From positions 13,569,184 through 13,633,183 of the forward strand of contig JABAKD010000001.1 in NCBI GenBank assembly GCA_012845835.1: DNA of 64,000 bases, given 5' to 3'. Made by a program: the position numbers and the translations under genes. Source of the stretch: Undaria pinnatifida (Eukaryota; Sar; Phaeophyceae; Laminariales; Alariaceae). How positions within the stretch are numbered: position 1 is the stretch's first letter; the number at the start of each line of letters is the position of its first letter. Under the pieces are notes generated by a model. The model made no database searches. It saw nothing but the letters and a program-made list of their open reading frames with translations, and was not told the origin of the DNA. This document shows positions 32,956 through 43,299 of this stretch, piece after piece.

Positions 32956-33690
32956 AGGATATTATTATTGCAATAATTTACATATATATGTCATTGAAAG
33001 CGAGTGGCGTTACCGCCGTGCTGAGACGAGAGTTTGCATCTTGCAGCTGTGTATGTGTGCACCGATCAATCCAGAGAACAACACAGGCCATGAACGTAAA
33101 GATAGACTAGGAAAACAACTTTTACGAGGCATGAGAGAAACATTTACGGGTTTTACGGATGGTTACGGAGGCGAAGACGTTTCGGAATATCAGGGGACGC
33201 ATCGTGCCCCTGGACCTCAGGCCATTGCATCCCGATTCGGTAATACGGTACATACTTCACGGCGTGTACAGCCCCCCACCGCCACCTACCTACTGTATGT
33301 AGTAGTTGCATTTATTAATAGAGCAATCTCCCGAACTTTTGCCCGCCTGTGGCAACGTCACTCAGACGCATGCGCTTCAATGAATGTCTTCTGCGGTGCA
33401 GAAGAAGAACTATGTCAATATAATTATAATCGCCTCGGGTGACCCCCACGTTCCTGCGCGGTCTTGAACTTTCCTGGGCTGCTTTATGCTTGAGGTGTGA
33501 ATGCGCAGAGGAATGGTTATAGCTTCGCTGCGCCAAGCAAATCGCCAAAAAATATTGTATGTCAGTGAGGTACAGATAGAGTCAACCGTGCGAGTGGCCT
33601 CACTGGTAGCGAAAAAAGGAGTATGATACCCTTCCCTCACCCCATCCATGGTCTTACGTTTCTATTTTCATATATAATACGTACGCACGT
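32956..33690. other. Unassigned stretch
   Basis: I see no domain and no matched repeat. The 133-codon plus-strand frame (33041-33442) has no recognisable family. Confidence 0.3.
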
Positions 33691-33695
33691 CGGTG

Positions 33696-33900
33696 GAGGG
33701 CTGACGATGTCCGAGCACAGAGGATGAATCTTACCGGAGACAGCTAGCCTGGCGCGGATCATCACCGTCCGTGGTACCATCATCGCCTTCGGCCACCTGG
33801 ATGCGTACTTAAAGCAGCAGGGCTAAGGAGGGCATTTCCGATCGTTGATTTCGCTGACGACGTCATACTCGCTTGGTAGGTTCAGGTGTTCGGCGTGGTC
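33696..33900 (+). pseudogene. Possible reverse transcriptase remnant (FADD box)
   Basis: The short reading VDFADDVILAW (about 33847-33880) has the catalytic F/Y-A-D-D box followed by a hydrophobic strand, as in non-LTR reverse transcriptases. Little else around it can be aligned. Confidence 0.35.
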
Positions 33901-33974
33901 AACACAACGCAGTTTTGGTTGTCGTACAGTGAGACGGAAGGTAGGGTAGGTAGAACGGCGATTTGACCATGTTC

Positions 33975-34650
33975 TTCTGGTTGACAGTTGCTACAACAGG
34001 CTTGTTCACGTTTAAAAAAAAAAAATGTTCCCCGGCGAATGTCCACGCCATTTACTCGATCGAGTCAGACCGTGTGAAATGTTGCACACGTCTTCTATGT
34101 GCCATCGCGCAGACCTTGCCCGTCGGGCTGGGGGAAGGGAGGGGGGGGGGGGGGGGGGTTGTCTGAGTTTTCGCCAGTTAATAGTTTTTTGGAAAATGTG
34201 GCCCACCTTAGACCAAATTGTTCCGGCGAAAAAAACAAAAAAACGCACCCGGAGGTCATCCTCGGGACGGGCATGCATGTAGAACACGTCTGCAAAATTT
34301 CATCATTCAGTGCAAAATTCGGCGCAATTTATTCTCGCCTTCGCTAGGAAAACATCCTGAACTGGCTACGTTATCGAAGAACATGAAGGCCTGTCATTGA
34401 TTGGTCGACACGAGCTTTGCTCCACCTCCTGGAGGCAGTCCGAGGCCGTCAAAAAAACAATTGATCATACCTCCCTCTTCCATCGATCGTGGGGGCCAGT
34501 GTGATACTACTAAATATTCCACATATTATTCACCCTTTCACTGTATAGTCTAGACTATAATATTATTGCGAGCGGCATGTTCGCCGGGGAGAGAATTTTT
34601 TTTTTTTTTTCACGTAAACCAGCCTGTTATTGTAGTTGTCAGCTTACGTT
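33975..34650. mobile_element. Foldback-type element with ~75-bp diverged inverted ends
   Basis: The left end (33978-34045) has GTTGACAGTTGCTACAACAG, then CTTGTTCACG, an A run, and TGTTCCCCGGCGAATG. The right end (34577-34650) has CATGTTCGCCGGGGAGAG, a T run, CACGTAAACCAGCCTGTTAT, then TGTAGTTGTCAGCTTACG. They are imperfect reverse complements. A G tract lies at about 34141-34158. No coding content. Confidence 0.55.
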
Positions 34651-35139
34651 CGAAGGAACTAAGTTCTTATGTGTGTTCATCGCGAATTTTGCGACACTGC
34701 CGTTTATTGCGCGTTTTCAGCATATTCGCACGTTGATCGAAAAAAAATTGCTGCTGTTCCAGGGTGTCATCGTAACCGCCCGACGCCTGATGATGCAGAA
34801 ACAAACCCGGATCTCACTCGAGCCTCGGTCTTCGTTTTATCAATACAGGTGTATGTTTAGTGTGCCTTTGCATTGCACCAATAACAACAGAAGAGAAGAG
34901 AGATCACTTTGGAACAATAGCGGTCGACGTCCACCGCATGTTCCATCATGACTCGACAGCACTAACAACCCTAGCATCGGGCCTGGGCTGGATCTCCGCT
35001 GGCCTGCCACATACACAGGGAGTACACAGGAACTTGCGCACCAACCCGGTAGGGACCCAAATAACCCACTCCAAAAGTGAATTCGCACTATCTATGCTAC
35101 GAGAATTATTCGTTTTAAGTACAATGGATTCCACAGATA

Positions 35140-35375
35140 GATGTCTGGTTTTGTCCCCCTCAACGCGGGTTGTACAGTTTCCGTGCGAAGGACAAGGCTG
35201 AACGTCTTGGTTCTGTTGGCCCTGGCATTGGCAGGGGAGTCACCGACCTGTATCATTCACCGAGGGAATACACGCCACGTAATACGCGCGATCGAAGTAT
35301 AACACGCAGCTTGCGAATGATCAAAAATCATTTTTGGCCGATCTCACAGCTAGCTGCTGCAGTGCATTTCTTCCT
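35140..35375 (+). repeat. Diverged forward E terminus
   Basis: The order is TTTTGTCCCCCTCAACGCGG, GGCAGGGGAGTCACCGACCT, ACGTAATACGCGCGATCGAA and CCGATCTCACAGCTAGCTGC, the same as the other forward E ends but with many changes. Confidence 0.7.
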
Positions 35376-35719
35376 TTTTTTGTAGTAGCTTATTTGTGGA
35401 TGCAGCTGGTTCTTCACACGGCGTAGTTTCTTCTGGTGTTGGGTGTGGGCGCTGCCACGGGGGGTCTGCCAGCGTTAGCCTTTCCATCATTGTTCCGGTG
35501 GTGTTTAAAGGGTATACGATGTTGCAAAATATACGTGTGAATGTCTTGCGCGTGTTCTTTTGTGTTGTCACCGATCTCGATTGTCATAGACTTGTGCGTG
35601 CCTTGGGTCGATCGCTGATGGTGTCTGGTGGCTGACTGTGACACGGTCACCACGATGAAATTTGTGGGCATGACTTGTTTGGAGGGAGTACTCGGAGGTG
35701 TGCCGCGGAGATCGGAAAT

Positions 35720-35981
35720 AGTAGCGTGCTCCGCTAGAGGTGCACCATTATTTTCATGTGAGGTCCCTCACTTTCGGAGCTTAAGACACGTCTTAATCCA
35801 AAACTGGTTTGGACAAAAATAAAAATTCTACCGGATGAAGTATCCGATAGGCTAGGGATACAACTAATATTGTAGTAAAGCAAAGTCATATCCTATTTCC
35901 GCCGATTTTGGGTCAAGGAGCCCCGTCATTCAGAAAACCGTTTCAGACGAAAACGTGCTACTTTGATCATAGCACGAGTTG
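35720..35981. mobile_element. Inverted-repeat element A (MITE-like), representative copy
   Basis: It starts GTGCTCCGCTAGAGGTGCAC and ends CGTGCTACTTTGATCATAGC then ACGAG. Inner blocks are TGAGGTCCCTCACTTTCGGA, GATTTTGGGTCAAGGAGCCC and GTCATTCAGAAAACCGTTTC. The consensus ends of family A are GACGCGTGCTACGATAGAGG and its inverse. Confidence 0.75.
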
Positions 35982-36049
35982 GGAACTAACGACACCATAC
36001 TATACCAATGGGTGTTCTTCAGATAGTCTATCGATGACTCGCTCGAGAT

Positions 36050-37300
36050 AATGACATGATGTTCGTAGTACGACGACTGCAGCAACTGGCGCGGAAGAAG
36101 GACACCCCCTTGTACATGTGCTTTATCGACCTCACCAAAGCATACGACTCCGTAGACCGAAGCCTTTTGTGGAATGTCCTTGCTCGTTTTGGCGTGCCAC
36201 CGAGAATGCTCGCCGTCATCCGCCAATTCCGCGACGGTATGCAAGCATTCGTGTGGCTGGATGATGGGAAGTGCTCGGATAAGTTCGACGTGGGGCAAGG
36301 TCTCAGGCAAAGATGCGTGCTCGCGCCATTGCTGTTCAACATGTTTTCACGGCGGTACTGCGTGTGGCCAAGAAACGCTTCCTCGCTGATGCAGTCATCA
36401 CGGACAACATGGTACAGCTCCAGCGAAAGGAGGAAGGCGAGAAGAAGGGCACTTCACGCACTGGCAAAGTCGACGGACGGAGGGGGAAGGAAGGGGAGGG
36501 GGTGCAGAGATTGTGGGGTATGCTGTACGCGAACGATGCGGGCATGGTGTCGCGATCATCAGAAGGGCTGGAGAGGATGATGACGGTGATCGTGACTGCG
36601 TGCTCGTTCGGGCTTACAGTATCCGAGGCAAAAACAGAGATAATGTGCCTGGAAACCAAAAGCGGGGGTAAGGTGTCCTTCAAGATCAATGTAGCCGGTC
36701 AGGTATACAAACAAACAATCCAGTTTGTATACTTGGGCGGGGCTTTCACCGCAGACAGAGACCTTAGCATTGAAATAACGCGGCGTCTTCAGAGGGCCTG
36801 GGCGTGCTTCCAGCGGTACGAGATGGAAATCTATGATCGCCCGGGTGTGCGTTTACGGTTGAAGGTGCGGTTGCTGAAGCTGAGGTGGTCGAGACACTGC
36901 TGTACGGTTGCATGACGTGGAGCCCGAAGAAGCCTGACTATGACAGGCTACGACGGGTTCACCGCCCCATGCTCCTTCGATGCCTTGGATGGCGGAAACG
37001 GAAGCGCGACGACCACACCCTATCGTACGCCGACGCGCTTGCCCAGACGAGTTCCGAGAGCGTTGAGGCGATAGTGCGCAAACGGAGTATATTGTTTGCG
37101 GGATTCGTGGCACGTATGGGGGAGGAGCGTCTGCCACAGAGGGTGATGTTTGGGCAATTTGTTGGGGGTAAGGGCTACTCAGGAGGGCAAGAGAAAGACA
37201 GGATGGATCATCTGAAGGAGGATATGTCGGTCTTTGGAATGAAATTCGAAGGATGGCGAAAGGCTGCTCAGAAGCTGGCAGATGGTTTCGAAGAGTAGAG
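36050..37300 (+). mobile_element. LINE fragment with RT core, three frames
   Basis: In order: [20 protein letters not shown] and [20 protein letters not shown] (RT motif with the first catalytic Asp); [20 protein letters not shown]; and after a frameshift near 36345, [20 protein letters not shown], where YAND stands in the place of YADD, so one catalytic Asp is lost. Then GLTVSEAKTEIM and VYKQTIQFVYLGGAFTADRD follow; after a second frameshift near 36890, VETLLYGCMTWSPKKPDYDR, DDHTLSYADAL and IVRKRSILFAGFVARM, ending QKLADGFEE with a stop. The 5' part (endonuclease, N-terminal RT) is missing. It is related to 32955-31490 and more distantly to 11462-12286. Confidence 0.92.
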
Positions 37301-37409
37301 GAGAGAGCCGAGTTGTTCATGCGGAATTGGCTTAAACGGAGAGACGCAAAGCTGCAGAGCGACGCGCAAAGGCTGCAGCAGCGCCATCCACCGTTGGCAT
37401 CTCTAAGCG

Positions 37410-37610
37410 GCCGGGGGGAGGGGGAAGGGGGGGGAGGGGAGGGGGGGAGGGGGGGGGGGGGGGGGGGGGGGGGAGGGGGGGGGGGGGGGGGGGAGGGGGG
37501 GGGGGGGGGGGGGGGGGGAGGGGGGGGGGGGGGGGAGGGGGGGGGGGGGGGAGGGGGGGGGGGGGAGGGGAAAGGGAGGAAGAGGGGGGGGGGGGGGAAG
37601 GGGGAGCGTC
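37410..37610 (+). repeat. ~195-bp almost pure poly-G tract with single A breaks
   Basis: Runs of 6 to 20 G are separated by single A residues. The tract follows the LINE coding part by about 110 bp, after a GCATCTCTAAGCGGCCG block. The other copy of the family (31.5 kb) ends in the same type of tract. The Gly- and Pro-rich frames across it are by-products. Confidence 0.95.
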
Positions 37611-37819
37611 ATGCCCAAGAGACTGAAGTCTGGGTTTGGCCATCATCGTATTAAAATTTGTGGGCCTTCTAATGGCCGTCACAAGATAGCATAAGACCGC
37701 CCTGACTTCTACGCCAGTTTGCGTTCTCTCCCAGGTGCCATTGATTTGATGGACGTGATGCCCTCTGTTGGCCCAATGCCATCCTTAGCCAGTTCCTAGG
37801 GTCTGCTATTAAATTAATA

Positions 37820-38010
37820 GTATGACATTTTTCTTTATTTTCTTTTTTTTTCTTTTTTCTCTTCTTTTTTCCTTGCCTTGCTTCCTCTTCTTGTCTTGTC
37901 TTTTCTTGCTTTTCTTGTCTTTTTCTGCTCTTTTCTTGCCTTTTTCGTTTGGTTTCGTTTTCTTTTCTTTTATTCCTTTCCTTTATCTTTATTATTTTCT
38001 TTTTTCTTTT
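37820..38010 (+). repeat. T-rich pyrimidine tract
   Basis: It has long TTTTCTTTTT and CTTGTCTTTTC stretches. It has the same place relative to the LINE as the T-rich tract at 12360-13150. Phe/Leu-rich frames are ignored. Confidence 0.8.
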
Positions 38011-38104
38011 CTCCAATTGACTTACGCCTGTCGTGCGTATGCGTTGTTATATATACTAATATATATATACGTGGTAGTCTTCCTTGGGTGGCAATCGGAA
38101 TAGT

Positions 38105-38420
38105 TGGTTTCTCCAGGCGTGAGTAATGAGACGTATGCACCGGCATGGACCTGGCACATCGTAGACTGACTCCCAATTTCACTTTTATATGTTTCTGGTG
38201 GAGGCATAAATTGCGTCAGCTGTGATATATGCGTGTACCACCTTGGGTTGTGTGTGTTTTTCCGTGGGGTATTCCTCAGCTCCAGTGACTGGAGCCTGTC
38301 CTGTGACCACGGACATGATTATGCGAGTTAATGTAAGAACAACAACAACAAACGACAACAACAACAACAACAACAACAATATCCCCCTCCTGTTTGATGC
38401 GCACGTTACGCGCACGGTAA
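38105..38420 (-). repeat. Dispersed element F, copy 3
   Basis: This is the reverse complement of the copy at 11052-11312, including GAGACGTATGCACCGGCATG, GGTATTCCTCAGCTCCAGTG, ACTGGAGCCTGTCCTGTGAC and an (AAC)n run at 38338-38380. A G tract and (GGAAAGAA)n follow to 38500. Confidence 0.85.
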
Positions 38421-38580
38421 GGGGGACAGGGGAGGGGGGAGGTGGGGGGGGGGGGGGTCAGGGGATGGAAAGAAGGAAAGAAGGAAAGAAGGAAAGAACA
38501 TGAACAACAGCATGACAATACGTTGGAACATGAGGAAGAACGGCAGTAGCACCATTAGACGGTGCTTTTGTGTCGCTTCA

Positions 38581-38849
38581 GACCCAGGCTACGGTAGGGG
38601 GGTCCCCTTTTGGGCTTTTTATTTCAGTGGCTAGGGGTCACTCGCGCGAGTAACCCCTTTGTTAATATGCAATCTTACGTTTTCTTTGTGCTTTACATTG
38701 ACGAAATCAATCCGCAATGCAAAAGTGATCTAAGCTGCGCCAAACCAAGTGCCTAAACCATCTTCATCCGTAGGGTACAGAGCTACTCGTGCGAGTGGCT
38801 CAAACACACCAGTGAAAATGGGGGTACCCCCCCTACCGTAGCCTTGGTC
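38581..38849. mobile_element. Inverted-repeat element C, best copy
   Basis: The ends GACCCAGGCTACGGTAGGGG and CCCCTACCGTAGCCTTGGTC are inverse over about 26 bp with two mismatches. The flanks TTCA on both sides could be a 4-bp target duplication. Inner GTCACTCGCGCGAGTAACCC and ACTCGTGCGAGTGGCTC blocks are themselves inverse to each other. Other copies are near 41633-41890, 43300-43625, 45705-45990, 47608-47880 and 49083-49394. Confidence 0.85.
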
Positions 38850-39354
38850 TTCACTCACGCAATGGGTGTGAATCCCCCCCCCCCCCTCCTCTCTGTTCGT
38901 CCTCACGGCGATCCCTAGGCGGGGGTATCAAGCAGAATACCTTCCGTGACATGGAGATCTCGATAGCCAACGAGAACATGTCCAATAGGGGCTTGTTCGG
39001 CACTCTGTTCTTTGCCATACTTCGCAACATCCTGGTATTGTTTGCATGCGCGCGCCGCTGTATTGAAAAAAGAAACGTCGAACAACATTTCTGGCCATTT
39101 CCGACCTGCTGGGACCGTTACGCGCCTTTTGGTCACGCAGTTTGTCCCGCAGTAGTACTGGTGGTTCTCCAGTGTAGTTCTTGCTCGCGGAGCCCGGCAT
39201 GATTTACCATCATTCGTAGTGTGTTTACAATTGATGAACACTCTCGCACTCGTAGCTAGGAAAGGAAGGTGGGCATTCTTGGGAGCCGAACATGTCCGAG
39301 TAACGGAGCTGTCATTGGGCACTCCACCTGCACTACGGATTGATTTTACGATTT

Positions 39355-39590
39355 TCTAGTGCCCCCTAGAAAAACAGCGATATTGTTTGACGGACGTTTC
39401 CTGCCTGCTCGGTCCGAGGAAGGATGCTGCATCATCTATATATTGTTTCTTGGTTGCGAAATGCAATCGAACGATGACGTCGGGGTGGCAATGGCACCGT
39501 AGTTCAGGAGATAGCGCCAGGAGCTGGTTTCAAAACCAGCGATTTGGTCAAAGAGAAGTGGGGGGGGCTAATGTAGAACTACTCTACGAT
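39355..39590 (+). mobile_element. Inverted-repeat element B, copy 2
   Basis: It contains CAATCGAACGATGACGTCGG, GAGCTGGTTTCAAAACCAGC and a GGGGGGGCTA end. The block GCTGGTTTCAAAACCAGC is an internal perfect hairpin that has compensating changes in the other copies (CCGGTTTAAAAACC and GGTTTTAAAACC). Confidence 0.8.
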
Positions 39591-39599
39591 GCTGTAACT

Positions 39600-40055
39600 A
39601 CTCGTACACTCGAGGAACAAACTACATGAAAAGCGGGGTGCTTTGAGGCGTTATTTTGTTGTGAAAGGCGTAGGTGTCGTCGCAGGATTACCATACATAC
39701 ACAGATACATGTAGCCCCAGGGTCGTCACTGAACTACCGTAAATAATTGGATGTGGTACGAGAGGGTCGTCGGAGAAGTTCCATAGAACAAATAAGTGCG
39801 GTACCAGGGTAGTTGCTGAGTGTCATGACTTGATTGTTACGCAGCTATGCAGCCTGGAAGGCTTGGTGTCGACCACTCAACCGATCGAACCCCTCCCTAT
39901 AATATAAATATTACTACCATTATTAATAGCGCTTATACTAACAGCCAACAGAATAACCTAGAAACACGTTTATATTATATATATATATATTTCCGCGTCA
40001 GCAACTTCACCTTCAACACCCCACCCACTTGCTTTCGGACTCGACATCAATTTTA
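39600..40055. other. Unassigned stretch
   Basis: I see nothing here except a short AT run at about 39975-39990 and a CCCTCCCTATAATATAAATA block that resembles 215-240. Confidence 0.3.
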
Positions 40056-40059
40056 TACT

Positions 40060-40830
40060 CTCGCCTCTGACCAACTAGGCTACCGTATGCGCGTGCTGGT
40101 CATGGTGCAAGTCAACGCCATCTTCACAAATCTCCCCCTGTCAGTTCCCATTTGTAGAGGAACAGGAATAGTCCTTACTGAGAGCGGGAGCACTGTCCTC
40201 GGCTCTATTTGTAAACGTTATACCCTCGCCCCAGAACCGCGTGGCTCCCATGCATATGGTGTTCACGGTGTGAGTCGGCACAGTGTTGATGATGTCAGCC
40301 CCACCTTCCCTCGCCCCGCCTCCAATGCAATTAGGCTATATTTTGTAACGCTTTTCAGCATATGTTCCTTGCCCCTCTCCTCGCTCGCCGCCCCTAACCA
40401 CGCAGGCACAGGAGTAATAATTGACGAGAGAGGGAGCCATGGCCTCGGCACTACTAAATAAATTTAGCGCCCCCGCCTCTGACCCGTTTGGCGCCCATGC
40501 ATTGGATTGGTGTCCACCGCCTCTGACCATGTTGGTGTCGTGAACATGGTGTTGAATTTCGCTGTCCACGGTACCACTCAATATACCGAAAAAATGGAGA
40601 CAGGCCCTCGCCCCCCCTCTTCGTGATTCACCTCCAATGCAACTCAACACCATGTTCACGACAGCCATCCCCATTCCCCCGACTTGTGCCGCCCCTGATG
40701 GCATGGAAAGGGGAACAATCCTCGACAAGAGAGGGAGACACGATTCCGGCTCGAGGGCCCACGCCATTGGGATTCAACGCGTGCGTGGGTGTCGCTGATG
40801 ATACACCGGGCTATGATGTTGTAAGTCGAA
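40060..40830 (+). repeat. Diverged ~295-bp tandem repeat
   Basis: Recurring blocks are GCCTCTGACC, ACCTCCAATGCAA, GCCCCT-A-CACG-AGG and GA(C/G)(G/A)AGAGAGGGAG(C/A)CA, near 40150-40200, 40310-40450 and 40630-40770. A related piece is near 42280-42350. The 204-codon frame 39847-40461 spans non-equivalent parts and is not taken as a gene. Confidence 0.5.
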
Positions 40831-40959
40831 GACACTCCCTTTACTCGGCGCCTCTAAATATTGACTGACGGGTTTCTAACGTTTGCTTCTACCACGTGAA
40901 ACAAGACCCACACGCGCTAGATACCCGGAGCCGCTGAATGGGAAACCCTAACTACAAGT

Positions 40960-41050
40960 TCAACCTTTAGGCTTGCGGTATCCAACTGGCTGGTGGATCT
41001 CAAGGTCAACCTTTAGGCTTATCAAACTGGCTGGTGGAATCTCGTATACG
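40960..41050 (+). repeat. ~48-bp tandem duplication
   Basis: TCAACCTTTAGGCTT and AACTGGCTGGTGGA occur twice in a row. Confidence 0.85.
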
Positions 41051-41269
41051 ATCGCTCACGCATGCCGCGTGCTCAAGGGTACGACATTTTTTGTTTATGA
41101 TACATATATGATATATACTGTACCTCAACACGAAACGTTGCTTCCCTCTCGAGGAAAGCTGAAAGATTTAACCGGCCTAACGATCCCTTGGCATATACAC
41201 AGTGCACGATCCACAAGACACGCACTACAAAGACATTTCATGGGCATCAAGTGTGTTCCTGTAGAGCCT

Positions 41270-41530
41270 TCCCACGGTGGGGGTGCATGCAGCATCAGTT
41301 CCTGAGCTCCTGACATGAGGAGCGCAATGTTCTCGCCCGAACAATGACTTGGAGGGCATTCGTTCGCACATCCCGACCAAGCTTCTGTGCCTTAGCTCGA
41401 AACAAGGCCAATGTGTTCGTGAAATTACTTGGCTAATGACTAACCGCTAGTTCCTCACTGAAAGAGCTCAATCGGACAGGTACATTACTAGTTAATCCAA
41501 CAACCGCAACCCCTACCACCGTGGGATAAC
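41270..41530. mobile_element. Inverted-repeat element D, representative copy
   Basis: The ends are TCCCACGGTGGGGGTGCA and AACCCCTACCACCGTGGGA. Inner blocks are GAGCTCCTGACATGAGGAGC, TTCTCGCCCGAACAATGACT and ATTCGTTCGCACATCCCGAC. Other copies are at 44485-44735 (opposite orientation) and 44895-45170; a truncated one starts near 58432. Confidence 0.75.
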
Positions 41531-41632
41531 TCTATACTCGAAGGATGCTAAACAATTCATCAATGCGTTGACACAAAAAAAGAGGTACACCGCTTTTGTA
41601 GCACATGATCGATGTTCCGGGCTGTCGTGAAC

Positions 41633-41890
41633 TGAGGCTACGAGGGGGGGAGGGGAGGGTCACTTTCAGGGAGTCTCCATCGAATGGAGCTACCCAGCAT
41701 CGTGGTAGTGTTACCCTTATGTAATTTCCCGGTTTCTCGGTATGTACAACGCCGCCATCATGGGTTAATGTGCTACGACGCGCGAAAACTCTATGTTGAG
41801 TTCCGACTTCGAGCGAGGTGCAGAGTGACTCGCGTGAGAGGCCTATGATCGATAATGACCACGGGAGTACCCCCCTCTATGCATAGCCTT
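41633..41890. mobile_element. Inverted-repeat element C, diverged copy
   Basis: It opens GAGGCTACGAGGGGGG and closes GTACCCCCCTCTATGCATAG with internal GTGACTCGCGTGAGAGG, the same layout as 38581-38849. Confidence 0.6.
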
Positions 41891-42149
41891 ACTACGTGCT
41901 GCGGCGCGAAGAATATCCGTCGATCCATGCAAGACGATACGGAGGGGTGACAGCTTTTCGTTCTGAGGGTTCTCGCTCGAGAACCAATCGACCTCGCCTC
42001 CCCATCATGGAGTCTGACCCAACAACTTGAAGTTTCAACCCTTGAACAAACAATCCTATGGTTAGGCGTCGACCGCTGAACCTTGTAAAACATACAATGA
42101 CATTCCAGCAATATCGCGTATAATTATTTTGAAGAACGCCTTCAATCAC

Positions 42150-43295
42150 CAAACTATTTCGCCAAAAACGGGTGCACGCCTCTTAGCACGCGTCCCTGTT
42201 ACCCCACCCCCTCTTCCCCCAATTGTATAACGACTCAGGGAAAAATATTATGGGTGCCGCCGCCCCGCCCCGCCCCCCATATCTCCTGTTCTCTGCCCCA
42301 ACCGCGCAGGTAAAGAAGGATGCTCCTTGACGAGGTCGAGAGAACTTACACCTTAGCTCGGAGATGAAGATCTGTTATGAAGCTTCTGCAGGCTCAAGAC
42401 CTGTGGTATTCAACTCGCTGATGTATTTCGTTGACGACGTTCCTGGCTATTGTGCTGTAGCTGGAAGAATCTCTCATTGTGTCGTCCCCGAAGATGGCGT
42501 GATACGCTTCTAATGACTTTCTCTGACGTTCAGACGACGGTGCCAAGGTTGGCGAGGAAAAGGGATGGGAACGGTGCGGTCGGAAGATATTGAGTCATTC
42601 AACAGGCGAGGCGCTTGGAGCATGGGTACGCCAATAAAACAAAGCTCGGAAAGTGACACCTCCGTTTCCGAGACGTGTATAGAGGGGGAGGCAGAGCAAA
42701 GCCATGAAAAAGTAATCTGGGAAATGCATGGGTATATTCCTTGTTCATCCAGAGGAATCCCACATCTCTGATGTGTAGGTAGTTGTTTTCTCTTGAGGCG
42801 TGCTGTATTATTTTCCGTTAGTGTCCACCAAGGCTACGGTGTTGTTGTATTATACGCCCATTTTGAAAACCAAGAGGGGGCCTGTCGTAAAGCCGAAAGG
42901 CCAGAAAAGCCCTACCGTGCATGGTAAACGCAGAGAAAAAGGATAAGAAGAGCCCCTGGCGAGAATCGGCGAACAAATATGAAAACGACAAAACAACAGC
43001 AAAGCTATATAAAGGCAGATAAACGGGGTAATCCAATCTCGCGAGAAGAGTAGCTCTAAGCCGGTTCAAAACAAGAGGGCTAAAAAGCGACCTCCCTATA
43101 TCGTAGCTATTTTCTGTCGCGAGGTTCCAGGAGCGTCCGGCTGATGAGGTCCCCCAAGTGAGGGCCTACCCTAGAAGCCGTTGGGATACCATCGGCGGTT
43201 TAGTGAAATTTTCGATTACGCTTAGCTCCTGGGATTGTTCATCGACTGACACATGCTACACACCGTAGAGTGCACGATGTACACTAGTTTCCTTC
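42150..43295. other. Unassigned stretch
   Basis: There is no recognised exon or matched repeat, apart from a block near 42280-42350 related to the 40-kb repeat. Confidence 0.3.
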
Positions 43296-43299
43296 TGTG

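Noticed and set aside
37332-37682. Gly-rich and Pro-rich open frames
   Set aside because: They come from the poly-G tract after the LINE and have no codon diversity.
39847-40461. 204-codon open frame
   Set aside because: It spans diverged tandem repeats in non-equivalent phase and has no family motif.
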